The notes beneath the pieces are model-generated. The model did no database searches, was not told where the DNA came from, and saw only the letters and a list, made by a program, of their open reading frames with translations. Shown piece after piece: positions 1 to 14,192 of a stretch of 64,000 nt of DNA; position 1 is the stretch's first letter; the number at the start of each line of letters is the position of its first letter. A program made the translations under genes and the position numbers. Origin of the DNA: Paulinella micropora (Eukaryota; Cercozoa; Imbricatea; Euglyphida); assembly GCA_009731375.1 (NCBI GenBank), contig BJOX01000026.1, positions 810,772 through 874,771 on the forward strand, read 5' to 3'.

Positions 1-47
1 AGATAGATAGATAGGTAGGTAGGTAGGTAGGTAGGTAGGTAGGTAGG

Positions 48-120
<73 letters not shown>
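1..120. repeat. GATA/GGTA microsatellite
   Basis: The window opens inside a tetranucleotide array of GATA and GGTA units. No gene is visible in it. Confidence 0.95.
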
Positions 121-121
<1 letters not shown>

Positions 122-139
122 CCTCAGCGCATTTTCCAC

Positions 140-490
140 GTTGATTCCAAAGAGGGGAAGAGACAGTGAGGGTTCAGAAGGTACCAACTCCCTATGTATG
201 TTATGTATGTATGTATGTATGTATGTATGTATGTATGTATTTATGTATGTATTGTATGTATGTATGCATGTATGTATGTATGTATGTATGCATGCATGCA
301 TGTATGTATATTCCAAAGACGGGAAGAGATAGTGAGGGTTCAGAAGGTACCAACTCCCTATGTATGTGTATGTATGTATGTATGTATGCATGTATGTATG
401 TATGTATGTATGTATGTATGTATGTATGTATGTATGTATGTATGTATGTATGTTATGTATGTATGTATGTATGTATGTATGTATGTATGT

Positions 491-522
<32 letters not shown>

Positions 523-665
523 TATTCCAAAGAGGGGAAGAGACAGTGAGGGTTCAGAAGGTACCAACCCCCGTATGTATGTATCTATGTATCTATGTAT
601 GTATCTATGTATGTATGTATGTATGTATGTATGTATGTATGTATTTATGCATGCATGTATGTATG

Positions 666-697
<32 letters not shown>

Positions 698-783
698 AGA
701 GGGAAAGAGACAGCGAAGGCTCGGAGGGTAACAACTCCCTACGTATGTATGTATGTATGTATGTATGTATGTATGTATGTATG

Positions 784-817
<34 letters not shown>

Positions 818-868
818 TGTATGCATGTATGTATGTATGTATGTATGTATATGCTCGCTGAGCGATCT
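140..868 (+). repeat. ATGT microsatellite with four copies of a 50-bp module
   Basis: A long (ATGT)n array is interrupted four times, near 146-193, 311-360, 525-573 and 697-742, by a module with the core AGAGACAGTGAGGGTTC. Each module is preceded by an AG and contains a GT followed by A at its end (AAG|GTACCA, or GAGG|GTAACA in the fourth). The modules could therefore be small exons or exon copies encoding roughly RDSEGSE, like those of the MOB gene further right. The fourth copy is diverged. The exon reading is inference. The long Met-Tyr-Val-Cys reading frames here are translated microsatellite. Confidence 0.8.
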
Positions 869-941
869 ATCTATCAATCTATGTATCTATATATCTATTT
901 ATCTATGTATCTATCTATCTATCTGTCTATCTATCTATCTA

Positions 942-1255
942 TCTCCCTTTCTCGCTTGTTGAGCCCGGAATAAAACCCACAGTGCTCTGTCGGTTTATAC
1001 TAGACTGTCGAACAGTCTCGAAACTCCATCTGCTTACTGGGTCCTCTGTAATGGAGGTGGGAGCTCGTTCTGCAAGGGGCGCTTATGGAACGAGCCCTGG
1101 CCCCGCCTGGTACTAGGGAGCTTTGGTATCGCCTGTATCAGTCCCTTCCGTGCAAACATCACGGCTTAGCTGGGCATCGGGTTAATACTTTACCCACAGA
1201 CTTCCTTGGTTGACGAAATCAGAAGCTCCTTTTCTCTGACATTAGTCGATATCTC

Positions 1256-1256
<1 letters not shown>
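942..1256 (+). repeat. Dispersed 0.3-kb repeat, copy 1
   Basis: This non-microsatellite block occurs again at 5771-6060 and 14193-14424 with near identity, and as a short inverted fragment at 7004-7046. Every copy is bordered by TATC/GATA arrays. I see no open reading frame and no convincing A/B-box polymerase III promoter. It behaves like a short non-autonomous element or a duplicated segment whose ends lie in tetranucleotide repeat. Confidence 0.8.
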
Positions 1257-3030
<1,774 letters not shown>

Positions 3031-3148
3031 AGAGCAGATACAGGTTGGTAGGTAGGTAGGTAGGTAGGTAGGTAGGTAGATAGGTAGGTAGGTAGGTAGG
3101 TAGGTAGAGAGATAGAGATAGATAGATAGATATATAGATAGATAGATA

Positions 3149-3640
<492 letters not shown>

Positions 3641-3957
3641 GCCAACCAATTCTTTCTCGCACCAACTCAAATAGGAGAAGAAAAAGAAGAAGGAGGAGGA
3701 GAAGGAGGAGAAGAAGGAGGAGAAGAAGGAGAAGGAGAAGGCCGACCAGTTCTTTCTCGCACAATTCCAAACAAGAAGAAGAAGGAGAAGAAGGAGGAGA
3801 AGGAGGAGAAGGAGAAGGAGAAGGAGAAGGAGAAGGCCGACCAGTTCTTTCTCGCACCATTCCAAACAAGAAGAAGAAGGAGAAGAAGGAGGAGAAGGAG
3901 AAGGAGAAGGAGAAGGAGAGGCCGACCAGTTCTTTCTCGCACCATTCCAAACAAGAC
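3641..3957 (-). repeat. Module repeated four times in GAA/GGA repeat
   Basis: A module with the core CCAGTTCTTTCTCGCACCAT recurs near 3641, 3740, 3836 and 3924, each followed by an (AAG/GGAG)n run. The outermost left copy is the most diverged. On the minus strand it reads as a short charged peptide (FGMVRERTGR or WCEKELVG, depending on frame). It resembles a unit amplified together with its flanking microsatellite. Confidence 0.8.
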
Positions 3958-3989
3958 TGACGATGCACGTAGGAGCCCTGTCAAAGAAG

Positions 3990-4112
3990 AGAAAACAAAC
4001 AGAAGCAAATAAGTAAAATAAAGCAAAATATAAGGTAAAATAAAAGTAAAATAAAAGTAAAAATAAAAGTAAAATAAAAGTAAAACAAACTGGAAAAAAT
4101 ACAGCAAATCAA

Positions 4113-4163
<51 letters not shown>

Positions 4164-4393
4164 AATAAGTAAAAATAAGTAAATAAATAAACAAATCAAC
4201 AAATAAGCAAATAAGCAAAATAAATAAATAAACAAATAAATAAATAAATAAATAAACAAATAAATAAATAAATAAATAAATAAATAAACGAATAAACGAC
4301 TAAATAAAATAAATAAAATAAATAAAATAAATAAAAAAAAATATAAAATAAATAAAATAAATAAAATAAATAAAATAAATAAAATAAATAAAA

Positions 4394-4451
<58 letters not shown>
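3990..4451. repeat. TAAA/TAAAA microsatellite
   Basis: AT-rich array dominated by TAAA and TAAAA, with minor TAAAC and TAAG variants. No gene is seen. Confidence 0.95.
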
Positions 4452-4452
<1 letters not shown>

Positions 4453-4529
4453 GCGTTACCTCGCCATAGGTGATGGTTGGGGCGGCCAGGCAGAGTAAAA
4501 TCACACCCACGACAAACTTGCCTGAAGGT

Positions 4530-4688
4530 AGGTAGGTAGGTAGGTAGGTAGGTAGGTTGGTTGGTTGGTTGGTTGGTTGTTGGTTGGTAGGTAGGTGGGT
4601 GGGGTAGGTAGGGTAGGTGGGCAGGTAGGCAGGTAGGCAGGCAGGTAGGTAGGTAGGTAGGTAGGAGGTAGGTAGGTAGGTAGGTAGG

Positions 4689-4736
<48 letters not shown>

Positions 4737-4879
4737 CAGATAGATAGATAGATAGGTAGGTGGTGTTGATTGTTTACCCAGACTTGTCTTAATCTTGCAA
4801 CAATAACTACAATACTCGCTATCAGTAGATAGACAGATAGATAGATAGATAGATATAGTAAACAATCAACAGCACCTAC

Positions 4880-4928
<49 letters not shown>

Positions 4929-4960
4929 CATCTATCTATCTATCTATCTATCTATCTATA
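4530..4960. repeat. GATA/TATC palindrome
   Basis: A GATA/GGTA array and the adjoining unique tract at 4748-4777 (core GGTGTTGATTGTTTAC) reappear inverted at 4857-4888 (GTAAACAATCAACAGCACC), followed by TATC. The whole makes a foldback with a spacer of about 80 bp. Confidence 0.8.
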
Positions 4961-5054
4961 TATATCTATATATCTATCGATCTATCTGCCCAGACTTGTC
5001 TTAATCTTGCACTAATAACTGCAATACTCGCTATCAGTAAATAGACAGATAGAC

Positions 5055-5097
<43 letters not shown>

Positions 5098-5102
5098 CAG
5101 AC

Positions 5103-5160
<58 letters not shown>

Positions 5161-5189
5161 GTAGGTAGGTAGGTAGGTAGGTAGGTAGG

Positions 5190-5237
<48 letters not shown>

Positions 5238-5333
5238 CAGATAGATAGATAAGATAGACAGACAGATAGATAGAATGATAGATAGATAGGTAGATAGATA
5301 GTAGGTAGGTAGGTAGGTAGGTAGGTAGGTAGG

Positions 5334-5392
<59 letters not shown>

Positions 5393-5427
5393 GTAGGTAG
5401 GTACATAGATAGATAGATAGATAGATG

Positions 5428-5469
<42 letters not shown>

Positions 5470-5541
5470 GGCTGTTTGTTATTTACCCAGACTTGTCTTA
5501 ATCTTATACAGCACTAGCTACAATAGTCCCTATCTGTAATC

Positions 5542-5588
<47 letters not shown>

Positions 5589-5675
5589 CTATCTATCTAT
5601 CTATCTATCTACCTACCTACCTACCTACCTACCTACCTACCTACCTACCTACCTACCTGCCTACCTACCTACCTA

Positions 5676-5706
<31 letters not shown>

Positions 5707-5718
5707 CTCTATCTATCC

Positions 5719-5771
<53 letters not shown>

Positions 5772-6146
5772 ATAAAACCCACAGTGCTCTGTCGGTTTAT
5801 ACTAGACTGTCGAACAGTCTCGAAACTCCATCTGCTTACTGGGCCCTCTGTAATGGAGGTGGGAGCTCGTTCTGCAAGGGGCGCTTTATGGAACGAGCCC
5901 TGGCCCCGCCTGGTACTAGGGAGCTTTGGTATTGCCTGTATCAGTCCCTTCCGTGCAAACATCACGGCTTAGCTGGGCATCGGGTTAATACTTTACCCAC
6001 AGACTTCCTGGTTGACGAAATCAGAAGCTCCTTTTTTCTGACATTAGTCGATATTTCATCTATCTATCTATCCATTGTTATTTACCCAGACTTTCCTTAA
6101 GCATGCACCAGTAGTTACAGTATTCGATATCTATCTACCTACCTAC

Positions 6147-6186
<40 letters not shown>

Positions 6187-6284
6187 AACTATCTCTCTCT
6201 CTCTCTCTACCCATTGTTACTTACCCAGACTTTGCTTAAGCATGCACCAGTAGTTACAGTATTCGATATCTATCTATCTATCTG

Positions 6285-6318
<34 letters not shown>

Positions 6319-6425
6319 ATCTATCTATCTATCTATCTCTATCTATCTCTATCTCTCTCTCTCTCTACCCATTCTTACTTACCCAGACTTTGCTTAAGCA
6401 TGCACCAGTAGTTACAGTATTCGGT
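4776..6425 (+). repeat. 55-bp module in six copies among TATC/GATA arrays
   Basis: A module beginning TTACCCAGACTT and ending near ACAATACTCGCTATC occurs at about 4776, 4988, 5482, 6074, 6211 and 6370. The last three form a subfamily with GCATGCACCAGTAGTTACAG. All copies are in the same orientation, and each ends directly in TATC/GATA-type repeat. No function is recognised. Confidence 0.85.
5771..6060 (+). repeat. Dispersed 0.3-kb repeat, copy 2
   Basis: Nearly identical to 955-1256 but lacking the leading TTGAGCCCGG. It has one extra T in GCGCTTTATGG and one T fewer in CTTCCTGG. It is flanked on both sides by TATC arrays. Confidence 0.85.
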
Positions 6426-6459
6426 ACTTGTACTAGATTGCAAAATTTCCCTACGACGA

Positions 6460-6507
6460 CCGACCTATATTATATATATATATATGTATATATATATACA
6501 TATATAC

Positions 6508-6577
<70 letters not shown>

Positions 6578-6855
6578 CAGGCAGACACCACCGCCACGTC
6601 CTCAATGTACCATAGACAGATAGATAGATATTAACAAAGCTTTAATAACGCGCCGCACCAACAAAGAACGCAGAGTAATACGACTGGTCGGATATAAGTA
6701 ATGGCACTAACGACACCGTTACTCTTATACGGCCGGTCCATGTAACTATTGATGGATAGATATTGAAATAGATAAAGAAAGCATGGACACAGGCAAGATG
6801 CAGGCAGACACCACAGACACCTCCTTAGCCGTATGTCTAATATACCAAGACAGAC

Positions 6856-6925
<70 letters not shown>

Positions 6926-7041
6926 GTAGGTAGGTAGGTAGGTAGGTAGGTAGGTAGGTAGGTAGGTAGGTAGGTAGATAGATAGATAGATAGNNNNNNN
7001 NNNCTGTGGGTTTTATTCCGGGCTCAACAAGCGAGAAAGGG

Positions 7042-7080
<39 letters not shown>

Positions 7081-7111
7081 CACGGTACAATGGATAGAGC
7101 GTCGTTTATCT

Positions 7112-7143
<32 letters not shown>

Positions 7144-7154
7144 TCTCTCGCTCG

Positions 7155-7200
<46 letters not shown>

Positions 7201-7297
7201 TTGCCTGTGTCCATGCTTTCCTATATCTATTTTACCGTGTCTTTCTAATCTATCTAGATTCTATCTATCTATCTATCTATCTACCTATCTATCTACA

Positions 7298-7358
<61 letters not shown>

Positions 7359-7380
7359 GTCTGTCTATCTGTCTGTCTAT
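6460..7380. repeat. TA, GA, GATA and TC arrays with exon-like modules
   Basis: Microsatellites surround two plus-oriented modules near 6573-6605 and 6783-6845. The second reads ATG-GAC-ACA-GGC-AAG-ATG (MDTGKM...) and ends GCC|GTATGT, like a coding start followed by a splice donor. The same module occurs inverted at 7391-7700. A 10-N gap is at 6994-7003. The (TC)n run near 7115-7197 contains a CGCGCGCGCGC patch. Confidence 0.7.
7004..7046 (-). repeat. Dispersed 0.3-kb repeat, inverted fragment
   Basis: The start CTGTGGGTTTTATTCCGGGC is the reverse complement of about 942-982. The copy is cut off by the assembly gap at 6994-7003. Confidence 0.8.
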
Positions 7381-7390
7381 GGTATATTAG

Positions 7391-7700
7391 ACATACCGCA
7401 GACGACGTGGCGGTGGTGTCTGCCTGCATCTTGCCTGTGTCAATGCTTTCTTCATCTACTTACCACATCTATCATATATATCTATATCTAGCTATCTATA
7501 CCTATCTATCTGCCTTTAGTCTGTTACACATACCGCTCAGGACATGGCTGTGGTGTCTGCCTGCATCTTGCCTGTGTCCATGCTTGCTTTATCTACGTTA
7601 CCATATCTATCATATCTATTTATCTACCTTTAATAAATTAGACATACCGCTGAGGACGTGTCTGTGTTGTCTGCCTGCATCTTGCCGGTGTTCCACTCTT
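7391..7700 (-). repeat. Three inverted copies of the MDTGKM exon-like module
   Basis: On the minus strand, copies near 7391-7443, 7531-7586 and 7645-7695 read ATGGACACAGGCAAGATGCA and continue for 16 codons. The first copy is open to GCG|GTATGT. The second carries a TGA. The third is diverged at its start. They could be a first coding exon with its donor, copied in both orientations. No following exon is recognised. Confidence 0.55.
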
Positions 7701-7704
7701 CCTA

Positions 7705-8156
7705 CACATACATACATACATACATACATACATACATACATGCATACATACATACATACATACATACATACATACGTAAAGGCACGGAAGTCTGATCTTA
7801 GCGCTTCATCCATATGTTATGTATGTTATGTATGTTATGTATGTCATGTATGTTATGTATGTCATGTATGTTATGTATGTCATGTATGTCATGCATGTTC
7901 TGTATGTTACATTTGCCACAGCCCGCCCCCAGTATTGTCCCAGCACCATATTATGTATGTTATGTCTGTTATGTCTGTTACATGTTATGTATGTCATGTC
8001 TGTTATGTATGCATGTTATGTATGTTATGTCTGTTACCTTTGCCCCGAATTTTTCAAGTAGGTAGGTAGGTAGATAGGCAGATATGTAGGGAGATAGATA
8101 GATCAATAAATAGATATACATAGACAGGTAGATAGACAGGTAGGTAGGTAGGTAGG

Positions 8157-8216
<60 letters not shown>

Positions 8217-8860
8217 AGGTTTAGCAGCCTGCGGGCCACACTCCGACTCGCGTGAGTTTCAACAGATTCATGCGTAAAAGCAAATAAAAGCTTGTGTTTG
8301 AATATACCAGAGATTGTTATGAAAAAAACAGATGAAAAACTTAGAAAAATTTGACATTTTTACAGAAATTTTCGTTTTTTTTTTTTTTTTTTTTTTTTCA
8401 TCACGGCGTGCCACCAGTATCGACCTAGCACGATATTATATATGTTCTGTCTGTTATGTCTGTTATTACCTTTGCCACGGCGTGCCCCCAGTATCGTCCC
8501 CGCACGATGTTATGTATGTTATGTCTGTTACATGTTATGTATGTTATGTCTGTTATGTATGTATGTTATGTATGTTATGTCTGTTCTGTCTGTTAAGGAC
8601 AAGTGAAGAATTTCGGCCACCTCAAATTTTGGAAAAAAAAAAAAAAAAAAAAAAAACGTATCTTGCGGTGAAAAGACTAGGGAAGAATTCGGGCCACCCA
8701 AAGTTTTGTGCAAAAACAACGTATTCTGCGGTGAAAAATCACTGGCCGAAATATTTCCTGGCCGAAATTTTTCACTCGTCCTTATTACCTTTGCCACGGC
8801 GTGCCCCCAGTATCGGCCAAACACATCGTGTACAGAGGGGAAAGGGGAATGCCTACAAAA
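7705..8860. repeat. CATA, ATGTT and GATA repeats with a recurring 50-bp module
   Basis: A module with the core TTTGCCACGGCGTGCCCCCA recurs near 7905, 8402, 8464 and 8786, with a fragment at 8033, each followed by an ATGTTATG-type array. Between 8600 and 8786 a second unit (core TTTTGTGCAAAAACAACGTA) occurs twice in diverged form, with poly-A and poly-T runs. No gene is recognised. Confidence 0.75.
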
Positions 8861-9839
8861 ACCCATACATACATACATACATACATACATAGTTCGAATC
8901 GGAGTGACCTTGTAACTAACTCATGCACATCATACATACATACATACATACATACATGCATACATACATCCATGCGTACATACATACATACACACAAATG
9001 CATACATGCATACATACACATACATACATAAATACATACATACATACATACATACAGACATGCATACATTCATACATACATACATACATACATACAGAAC
9101 ATACATACATAACATAACATAACATAGCATACATACATACATACATACATACATACAGACATACATACATACAGACATAAACACATACAGACATACATAC
9201 AATACATACATACATACATACATACACACACACATACATACATACATACATACATACACACATACATACATACATACATACATAAACATATACATACATA
9301 CATACATACATACACACATACACACATACACATACACACATACACATATACACATACATACATACATACATACATACATACAAAGCGCATACAGACATGC
9401 ATGAGTGTAGTTTATCAACACAAACACGCACGCATTACATGCTACTAACTGAAAAATAAAAATCAACTTTCATGATTAATAATTAGTCTGCCACAAGGTT
9501 AAGGACCGAGAGGAACGAAACAGGAAAAGAAAAGAAAAAGAAAAGAAAAGAAAAAGAAAAAGAAAAGAAAAGAAAAAGAAAAAAAAAGAAAAGAAAAGAA
9601 AAGAAAGAGAAAAGAAAAGAAAAGAACAGAACAGAAAAGAAAAGAAAAGAGAAGAAAAGAGAAGAAAAGAAAAGAATGCGTACCATAAGTGCTCGGCGAG
9701 GGAGGGCAGCCCCGACAACAGGACCTGCAGAATTAAGGAAGGAAGGAAGGAACGAAGGAAGGAAGGAAGGAAGGAAAGAAGGAAGGAAGGAAGGAGGAAG
9801 GAAGGAAGGAAGGATGGATGGATGGAAGGAAGGAAGGAA

Positions 9840-9912
<73 letters not shown>

Positions 9913-10034
9913 GAAGTAATGTAGGTCTTCTATCTCTCTCTTTCTCTCTCTCTCTGTTTTCTCTCTCTCTCTCTCTCTCTCTTTTCTCTCTCTCTCTTTC
10001 TCTTTCTCTGATCTCATTTACTCAAAGTTAGACG

Positions 10035-10078
<44 letters not shown>

Positions 10079-10123
10079 TCTCTCTCTCTTTCTTTCTCTT
10101 CTCTCTCTCTCTCTCGCTCTCTA

Positions 10124-10193
<70 letters not shown>

Positions 10194-10312
10194 TGCTTTC
10201 TTTCTTTCTCTTCCTCTGGCTCTCTCTCTCTCTGTCTCTCACTTTCTTTCTTTCTCTTCCTCTTTCTCTCTCTCTCTCTCTCTCCTTCCTGCCTCCCTTC
10301 TCTTTCTCCTTT
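8861..10312. repeat. CATA, AAAAG, GGAA, GAAA and TC arrays
   Basis: (CATA)n with CACA variants lies at 8868-9385, AAAAG repeats at 9521-9676, GGAA then GAAA at 9737-9915, and (TC)n with a (TA)n patch at 9930-10312. Short unique spacers at 9386-9520 and 9677-9736 show no gene. Confidence 0.9.
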
Positions 10313-10317
10313 AAGAG

Positions 10318-11545
10318 AAAACGGGCTGATCAAAGGTATTCACAAGGCTAATTCAACACAAACAACTTTCCGAAATGCATGAATCCAGTTGGTCAACGTG
10401 TCTTACACGCCACAAAATCCATGACATACAATATACATATTGCTAGCCTTATTTTGCGGTGTGTTCAACTCAAGTGTTGGACGCTGAAACGTCTTCTCTG
10501 AAGTGGGATGAAGACCTGAACGAGCAGAAGACTGACCATTACCTCAGTAACAAATCGACTGCCTACATCCCAAAGCACAAACAAACTATGCGACAAAAGT
10601 AGTGGGTATAACTTAAAATGCATTAGAAGTAGTGGACATAACTTGGTAAACGCAAAGAACGCATCAAACTTTCAGCAGGGTTGATAGGTGATGGGGGGCA
10701 TGAGAAAGGCACAAAAACCTGACTGTCCGCAACGGACTGCACGGGCCGGCCTATCTCTTTCTACTCCGGCGCTGGCGGCCCGAAGGAACCTGTGAAGTAG
10801 TTCATCGTTTTCCCGGGGAGATCATTGGCTCTCGTTTGGCATCAAGATCCATCCGCTCTAGCGATTTTTTTCTCCAATCACAAATGTAACACTAAGAGGT
10901 TTTTCTTTCTTTTTTTTCTCCTGTCAAGTCAACTCAGATTTCTCTGTCAACTCAAAATGTGGTTGCATATGTTGGCTCTGATGTTTACTCCAAGTCCTTA
11001 TGGAGATTGCTCAGAAAGCTCTGTTTTTCAAACCTTTCTTGTACATCTCGTTCACACACTTTCTCCGCTGCAGTTTCGCTTTCACTGCTTTTTTTTTGGC
11101 CTTGAATTGCAGAGTGTAGGACGTGTTGAAGTGTTGACATTTTGACACCGATGGGCATCGGATCGTCAATGGCTACGTAAGTCAACTACTGTTGACCCCC
11201 CTTATTTTTTTTATACCTAAAAAACCTGTTTTACATCGTTATCGACTCATAGCTTTCTTAACTCACTCATATTATATTTTATAATAGATTGTTTATTAAA
11301 ATTATTATTGTTTTCTCTAAGATGTCTGGTAGTGTTATTTTAGATCTTATTTTATCGTAACTATTCTATAATTCTATTTGTTTTCTCTGAGATGTCTGGT
11401 AGTGTTATTTTGGCTGTTTTGTTGTTGGTTTTCAATTGAGAACTATTAATAGGACGAGACAATACATTATCTCGTCGTGAATTATACCGAGACAATGTGT
11501 ATCAACTACTTATATTTCGAACGCTCCTGTGCGGGAAAAGATGTG
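10318..11545. other. Unique spacer, no gene recognised
   Basis: This is the longest non-repetitive stretch of the left half. The longest frame (106 codons from 10825) has no domain, no supporting splice structure and low-complexity Phe/Ser content. A 33-bp direct repeat with the core GATGTCTGGTAGTGTTATTT lies at 11309 and 11379. Confidence 0.5.
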
Positions 11546-11567
11546 GGCTTGTGAATCTCTCTCTCCC

Positions 11568-11583
11568 ATCTATCTATCTATCC

Positions 11584-11644
<61 letters not shown>

Positions 11645-11683
11645 CCTATCTATCTATCTATCTATCGATCGATCGAGCGAGCG

Positions 11684-11739
<56 letters not shown>

Positions 11740-11787
11740 GTCTATCTATCTATCTATCTATCTATCCATCTATCTATCCATCTATCC

Positions 11788-11835
<48 letters not shown>

Positions 11836-11938
11836 CTTCCTCTTTCTCTTCCTCTTCACTGGATCTCTCTCTCTATCTCTCTCTCTCTTCCTCTTTCTCT
11901 TCCTCTTCACTGGATCTGTCTCTCTATCTCTCTCTCTT

Positions 11939-11970
<32 letters not shown>

Positions 11971-12190
11971 CTCTCTCTCCTACCTACCTACCTACATACA
12001 CATACATACATACATACATACACAAGCTACCCACCTGCAAGCATAGCTATCTTTCTCCTGACCTACCTAAGTAAATGCATACATAAATACATACATACAT
12101 ACATACATAGATACATAGATACATGCATGTATGCATGCATACATACATACATACATACATATATACATACATACATACATACATACATAC
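11568..12190. repeat. TATC, TC and CATA arrays
   Basis: (TATC)n to 11835, then (TC)n containing a duplicated unit with core CTTCCTCTTCACTGGATCT at 11845 and 11894, then (CATA)n. No gene is seen. Confidence 0.9.
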
Positions 12191-12194
12191 TCAG

Positions 12195-12221
12195 GGAGGA
12201 GGCGGAGGCCGAGGACCAGCG
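12195..12221 (+). CDS. Candidate 27-nt exon, charged or Gly-rich
   Basis: A CATA array ends in TACTCAG, followed by 27 bases and then GTATGC, so AG and GT frame the block. One frame reads EEAEAEDQ, in the style of the coiled-coil exons of the MOB gene; another reads Gly-rich. It could be an upstream exon of that gene, but no chain of phases proves it. Confidence 0.3.
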
Positions 12222-12256
12222 GTATGCACCACGTTCTGCCTTGGTAATAGTATATT

Positions 12257-12346
12257 ATGCGGCTAGCCACAAATTCGACGTGTTTTGCGGGCGAGCCGGG
12301 CCGGGCCGGGGAGCCCGCAAAACACGTCAAATTTGGCGCACCGCAT
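12257..12346. repeat. Foldback hairpin with 35-bp arms
   Basis: Arms 12257-12292 and 12313-12346 are near-perfect reverse complements (core GACGTGTTTTGCGGGC against GCCCGCAAAACACGTC) around a 20-base GC-rich loop. A diverged relative lies at 16240-16390. It is probably a small MITE-like element. Confidence 0.8.
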
Positions 12347-12792
12347 ATGTAGTTTGATCGGTAACCTGACCACGATTTGTGCAGGCGGCAGATAAATACA
12401 TACATTACACACATAGACTATGCACAAAGATTTATACATACATAACATACAATAACCATACAATGTATGTATACATTACAAATATACATTACATATATTC
12501 ATACATGACATACATACATGACACATGCATGGCATACATGCATGGCATACATACATGGCATACATACATGGTTTGGATACATGGTTTACATACATGACAT
12601 ATATTACATATATGCAGGACAAGACGTACCAACGCCCCAAAAAAAAAAAAAAAAAAATAAATAATAATAGTGCTTCTCTGTCAATGGCTGATGCATTCCT
12701 GCACATGCGCCTCCATCGTCTCACCCGTGAGGGGAGTACGAAGAATTGACGATAAGCTCTAATGACACCCCCGCAAGGGCAGTTCCAACACT

Positions 12793-12862
12793 TCCAGACG
12801 GACCGGTATGTTCAATGAAAATACTGGTCCAGACGGATCGGTATGTTCAATGAAAATACTGG
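12793..12862. repeat. 35-bp tandem duplication
   Basis: Two adjacent copies (12793-12827 and 12828-12862) share the core GGTATGTTCAATGAAAATAC and differ at one base. They abut the tRNA-like sequence and may be part of a SINE body. Confidence 0.85.
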
Positions 12863-12863
12863 T

Positions 12864-12934
12864 GGCACCGACGGGAATCGAACTGGCGACAGGGCCCAGA
12901 TGGTAGAACTTGACCACTGGGCTATCACGGTGTC
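12864..12934 (-). other. Degenerate tRNA-like sequence, possible SINE head
   Basis: On the minus strand there is an A-box-like TAGCCCAGTGG and, 29 bases later, a B-box-like AGTTCGATTCC. The outer 7-mers GACACCG and CGGTGCC pair except at one position. The T stem pairs poorly and the spacing before the A box is too long, so this is not a functional tRNA. A tRNA-derived SINE or tRNA pseudogene fits best. Confidence 0.4.
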
Positions 12935-12936
12935 AA

Positions 12937-12939
12937 ATA

Positions 12940-13011
<72 letters not shown>

Positions 13012-13014
13012 TAT
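12937..13014. repeat. (AAT)n microsatellite
   Basis: ATA/AAT trinucleotide array immediately beyond the tRNA-like block. Confidence 0.95.
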
Positions 13015-13254
13015 TAAAAAAAATTACACCACCCACAGAACACGAGACATACATACACCACACACATAGATTACATTGCATGCCTATGTTACATGCATAT
13101 ATTACATGTATATACGCAGGAACAAGACGGCCAATGAAAAATACCACTAAACAGAACACAATACATACATACCTTACACACATAGATTACATGGCATACA
13201 GACATAGATTACACACATAGATTACATTGCCTGCATATATTACATGCATATAAG

Positions 13255-13518
13255 TTATTACCAACACGGGAAAAAAATAAGGCTTTTGGACCCGGCCTGA
13301 ATGGTGTGGTCACTTGACTGTGGTAAGTGACCATGGCCGCACAAAAGGTTGGGACGGTCACATGTCCATAGCCACGTGGCCAGCATTGTGCCAGCCATGG
13401 CCTGGAAAAATTCAATGGCTAGCACAATGGGCCACAGCGCTCACAGTCAAGTGACCACACCATTCAGGCCGGGTCCAAAAACCTTAATTTTCACATGTTT
13501 TTCCCGCTGTGGTAATAA
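13255..13518. mobile_element. Foldback MITE-like element, 264 bp
   Basis: The ends TTATTACCA and TGGTAATAA begin long terminal inverted repeats of about 70 bp (internal core GGACCCGGCCTGAATGGTGT). The centre also partly folds, with GGCCAGCATTGTGCCAGCC facing GGCTAGCACAATGGGCC. It sits between two copies of the unit TTACATGCATATA. It has no coding capacity, as expected for a non-autonomous DNA element. Confidence 0.75.
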
Positions 13519-13959
13519 GTAAATATATTACATGCATATATGCAGGAACAAGACGGTACACACGTAAGTCCTGGCTAAAGAAAAATATACCATTCACAGA
13601 ACACAATGATTCCATACACCGATTACATACATACACATACATTACATACATTACATACATACATACATTACATACATACATACATTACATACATACATAC
13701 ATACATTACATAGATTACATACATTACGAAATAAAAGCTTACACATGCACATGATACATACACGTGTACGTTGTACGTATACGCTGCAGTGCGTGCATGT
13801 ATGTATGTATGTATGTATGCATGCATGCATGTATGTATGTAACGTATGTATGTAACGTATGTATGCATGTATGTATGTATGCATGTATGTATGTATGCAT
13901 GTATGTATGTATGTATGTATGTATGTATGTATGTATATATCACATGTGTACACGTGCAG

Positions 13960-14000
13960 GAGCAGGACGTACCGCTACACGTCCCGGCCAAAGAAAACAG
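13960..14000 (+). CDS. Candidate 41-nt exon with three upstream head copies
   Basis: ACGTGCAG precedes the block and GTGAAT follows it. One frame reads EQDVPLHVPAKEN. Diverged copies of only its 5' part, each with a TGCAG or CGCAG acceptor, lie upstream at 12618, 13120 and 13546. This is the same head-copy pattern as in the MOB gene. Whether it belongs to that transcript is unproven. Confidence 0.4.
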
Positions 14001-14029
14001 GTGAATAATTTACCTATCCATCTATCTAT

Positions 14030-14079
<50 letters not shown>

Positions 14080-14160
14080 CATCCATTCATCCATCTATCC
14101 ATCCCTCCCCTCCCATCCCATCCCATCCATCTATCCATCCATCCATCCATCCATCTATCC

Positions 14161-14192
<32 letters not shown>

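Noticed and set aside
140-745. CRISPR-like regular spacing of repeated modules
   Set aside because: The spacers are microsatellite, not unique; the genome is eukaryotic; there are no cas genes.
141-973. Long Met-Tyr-Val-Cys reading frames
   Set aside because: Pure translation of (ATGT)n; all frames are open by composition.
10825-11145. 106-codon frame in unique sequence
   Set aside because: Low-complexity Phe/Ser content, no domain, no splice context and no second line of evidence.
12864-12934. Functional tRNA gene
   Set aside because: The T stem does not pair, spacing before the A box is wrong and no clean anticodon arm forms; kept only as tRNA-like.
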